A stretch of DNA of 43,412 nucleotides, taken from BS150m-G50 sp964501185 [NCBI: uncultured Bacteroidia bacterium]. GTDB taxonomy: Bacteria; CAIWAD01; BS150m-G50. Positions 43,260 to 43,412 of this stretch are shown piece after piece; position 1 is the stretch's first letter, and every line of letters starts with the position of its first letter. Location of the stretch: contig CAZCRT010000027.1 in NCBI GenBank assembly GCA_964501185.1, positions 1-43,412 of the forward strand, read 5' to 3'. The position numbers and the translations under genes were made by a program. Below the pieces are notes generated by a model that saw nothing but the letters and a program-made list of their open reading frames with translations, did no database searches and had not been told where the DNA came from.

Positions 43260-43279
43260 AATGAGCTTAACAGCTCATT
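43260..43279 (+). terminator. Hairpin after the DUF302 gene
   Basis: AATGAGCT (43260-43267) pairs perfectly with AGCTCATT (43272-43279) around TAAC, 27 bases after the stop. The downstream side is AT-rich but lacks a T run. It is the likely transcription end before the tRNA gene. Confidence 0.45.
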
Positions 43280-43322
43280 AATATGAAGCGCAGGTGGGCA
43301 GATTGTTCTGTATCCACCAGCT

Positions 43323-43409
43323 GGAGAGGTGCCGGAGTGGTCGAACGGGACGGACTCGAAATCCGTTGAGGCCTTCGGGTCTCCCAGGGTTCGAATCCCT
43401 GCCTCTCCG
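43323..43409 (+). tRNA. tRNA-Ser (CGA)
   Basis: Acceptor GGAGAGG (43323-43329) pairs with CCTCTCC (43402-43408), with discriminator G. The anticodon loop CTCGAAA gives CGA, reading UCG. A long variable arm (GAGGCCTTCGGGTCTC) is present as expected for Ser. The T arm is CAGGG-TTCGAAT-CCCTG. CCA is not encoded. Confidence 0.93.
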
Positions 43410-43412
43410 TTA

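Overview
The window reads as a chromosomal segment of a Gram-negative, didermic bacterium of the FCB superphylum (Cloacimonadota/Delongbacteria/KSB1-like lineages are possible; the sequence alone does not fix the phylum). The main clues are secreted proteins ending in Por/T9SS-type C-terminal sorting tails (NYPNPFNPTTT, YPNPA...PAGVYVLEL), a large FCB-type surface protein, an Omp85 barrel, the long two-part form of IspG, and a DGGGP-synthase-like UbiA enzyme. Nearly everything is on the + strand; one secreted protein (40785-41843) is on the minus strand.

Layout. (1) 1-3740 is a visibly more AT-rich, decayed module. It holds two related beta-helix secreted-protein genes, one reduced to its two ends with an in-frame stop, the other frameshifted. 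They lie between two inverted copies of a short MITE-like repeat that share a perfect 38-bp stretch. (2) 3840-9776 is an envelope cluster: an exported beta-propeller-like protein, an 1101-residue outer-membrane/surface protein and an Omp85/TamA-like barrel. It is coupled to a UbiA prenyltransferase (9776-10576), then maf, rodZ, and a receiver-DHp protein paired with a pseudo-receiver. (3) 13838-17237 carries a Met/Cys PLP lyase, ispG and a cold-shock protein, followed by initiator and elongator tRNA-Met genes. (4) 17782-31297 is a housekeeping run built on tilS-hpt-ftsH-...-folP. A PEGA/PEGA/TPR membrane-protein trio sits between ftsH and folP. rimI, a secreted Tricorn-like protease and a GNAT acetyltransferase follow. 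(5) 31380-39210 is a poly-gamma-glutamate-type polymer locus: a multidomain CapA-like exported protein, pgsB, pgsC, pgsW, a periplasmic protein made of two tandem repeats of an unrecognised domain, and an outer-membrane beta-barrel. (6) 39280-43412 has a secreted metalloprotease with a sorting tail, an orphan duplicate of that tail, a minus-strand secreted protein, tadA, a DUF302 protein and tRNA-Ser(CGA).

How the genes may work together. The strongest candidate for an undescribed system is the polymer locus. PgsB/PgsC are the known amide-ligase and membrane parts of gamma-glutamyl polymer synthesis. In a didermic cell the product must also cross the periplasm and outer membrane, and the two unrecognised proteins translated in tandem after pgsW are well placed to do that. 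A second theme is membrane lipid biology: the DGGGP-synthase-like UbiA fits earlier proposals that FCB bacteria can make archaeal-type ether lipids, although no other gene of that pathway is visible here.
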